Shown: positions 63,172-64,000 of the stretch, piece after piece | How the letters are laid out: each line of letters starts with the position of its first letter | How positions within the stretch are numbered: position 1 is the stretch's first letter | NCBI RefSeq assembly: GCF_000222485.1 | Contig: NC_015914.1 | Location: 5,190,001-5,254,000 of the forward strand | Length of the DNA: 64,000 bases | From: Cyclobacterium marinum DSM 745 | Lineage (GTDB): Bacteria; Bacteroidota; Bacteroidia; Cytophagales; Cyclobacteriaceae | Direction: 5' to 3' | The notes under the pieces: generated by a model | Told to the model about the DNA's origin: nothing | The model's input: the letters and a program-made list of their open reading frames with translations, nothing else | Databases searched by the model: none | Position numbers and translations under genes: made by a program

Positions 63172-64000
63172 TTAATAATTATTCAAAAACTCCTCCCAAT
63201 CCTTACCATCCGTAAGCCAGGCAAGGTTGAAAATGGCCATTTTACCTGAGTAACCTTTAGGGTCTTCGCCTTCTCCTTCAAAAAATAGGTAAATCAATCC
63301 TTCACTTGGAGTACCGGCTCTTCCGGCGGTCATGGATGAATAGGCAAACTTGCCTTCTTCTACCAGTTTGTTTACCGGCCAGGTTTTGCCGCCATCGAAG
63401 CTGGCCCAGACGGTTCCGTGGTTTCTGCCTTCATTGGATACTATATTGCTATAGAGCAAGACATCATGCCCTTCGATTGGCAGTCTAATCAAGCCTGCCA
63501 TCAATCCATAATCCCCGCTTTGGTCTCCATCAGGCAATTCTTCACTTACGTATAGTCCTTCCCAGGTCTCTCCCCCATCTTTACTGTGCGCTATATACCT
63601 CATTCTTGGGTTTAAACCATCAGTAGACAAGTGCCGGCGGGAATTGTAGTAGATCGTTCCATCAGAAAGTTCTGTCAGCGTGGCTTCACCTGTTCCATTG
63701 GCAGGAAAAGGGGCGCTTGTGTGCCACGTTTTACCTGCATCATCACTATAAATGGCATTGGTATAATGGTTGGGCCAAAACTCCTTGTTATTGCCCCCAT
63801 CATAATTACGTGTGGGCCGAATCAATCTGCCTTTCTTTTCACCGAATTGTAAGGTAATGCCATGCTCATTCATGTGCATGGAAGGAACATTTCCATTCTT
63901 GTCTCCTGTTAGACTTGTTTCTTCAGCTGCCCATGTTTTCCCATTGTCTTTACTCCTGTACATTTTAAAAGGGGAAATGGGATGACCTTCTTCTACAAAT
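63172..64000 (-). CDS. Sialidase family protein, C-terminal part
   Basis: An open frame enters from the right edge, so the N-terminus is missing; 276 codons lie in the window. Sialidase Asp-boxes recur: SKDNGKTW, SDDAGKTW, SKDGGETW and SFDGGKTW, each in a six-bladed propeller blade. The catalytic Arg and Tyr regions include YNSRRHLSTDG. Such exo-sialidases cut terminal sialic acids or related sugars outside the cell. An internal ATG at 63963 is not the real start. The location (exported) is inferred from the family. Confidence 0.85.
   Translation of the reverse strand, partial: FVEEGHPISPFKMYRSKDNGKTWAAEETSLTGDKNGNVPSMHMNEHGITLQFGEKKGRLIRPTRNYDGGNNKEFWPNHYTNAIYSDDAGKTWHTSAPFPANGTGEATLTELSDGTIYYNSRRHLSTDGLNPRMRYIAHSKDGGETWEGLYVSEELPDGDQSGDYGLMAGLIRLPIEGHDVLLYSNIVSNEGRNHGTVWASFDGGKTWPVNKLVEEGKFAYSSMTAGRAGTPSEGLIYLFFEGEGEDPKGYSGKMAIFNLAWLTDGKDWEEFLNNY

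Noticed and set aside
1..64000. rRNA or tRNA genes, including a tRNA as the integration site
   Set aside because: No cloverleaf with a GTTC-type T-loop or rRNA segment was recognised; the island uses the mnmE end. A tRNA finder would be needed to exclude one fully.

Overview
The window is a Bacteroidota chromosome segment, most likely from the order Cytophagales and close to Cyclobacteriaceae (Cyclobacterium, Algoriphagus, Echinicola). This rests on gene content: DUF5916 protein, PIG-L deacetylase with a sodium:solute symporter, TANNTTTG-type -7 promoter elements, many ATGA and TAATG overlaps, and few Shine-Dalgarno sites. No rRNA, tRNA or CRISPR array was recognised. All family names come from reading motifs by eye, not from a search.

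Left chromosomal part (1-24760). A minus-strand cluster encodes an LmbE/PIG-L deacetylase with a C-terminal glutaminase-like domain, an overlooked 36-residue membrane protein and a sodium:solute symporter. A phytanoyl-CoA dioxygenase family protein and a DUF5916 protein follow and share a perfect 16-bp bidirectional terminator. Next come a Gfo/Idh/MocA oxidoreductase, a possible VLRF1-type protein, LhgO, an Hpt protein, a BaiN/HI0933 flavoprotein, a HerA-like ATPase, two small conserved proteins, a secreted zinc-finger protein alone in AT-rich DNA, a TPR lipoprotein with DapD, a glycosyltransferase, an MntR/DtxR regulator with its own boxes, a thioredoxin and MnmE.

Island (24743-58954, about 34.2 kb). 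The element sits in the 3' end of mnmE. An 18-bp imperfect direct repeat marks both ends, and both copies encode the essential C-terminal FCIGK and stop. The left end has a zinc-finger/excisionase-like protein, a tyrosine recombinase and a possible RteC-like protein, then two helix-turn-helix proteins, a BT4734-like protein and a PriCT-2/DUF3987 replication protein. An XRE regulator, a full-length prokaryotic Argonaute with apparently lost catalytic residues and a Fur-family repressor follow as one probable operon. The rest is metal cargo: a CzcA-type RND pump fused to its outer-membrane channel with an adaptor, three CDF-like transporters, an AraC regulator and a membrane protein each with a metal-binding N-terminus, a CusA-type pump with TolC, a CopB-type ATPase, an adaptor, DUF3347 and heme-binding proteins, and an ArsR-MerTP-GDCCVxC mercury unit without merA. 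DUF6943 and DUF6266 proteins close the element. No relaxase or type IV secretion genes are visible, so it looks mobilisable or degenerate rather than self-transmissible.

Right part (58955-64000). Beyond the island lie an OsmC-family protein, a row of toxin-antitoxin loci (HigBA, ParDE with a perfect operator, and a Phd/YefM antitoxin whose toxin is cut to 16 codons), a REP-like inverted repeat, and the C-terminal part of a sialidase that runs off the right edge.

The most interesting elements are the Argonaute operon on a mobile island and the mnmE attachment site, which appears to be the same site used by the unrelated Salmonella island SGI1.
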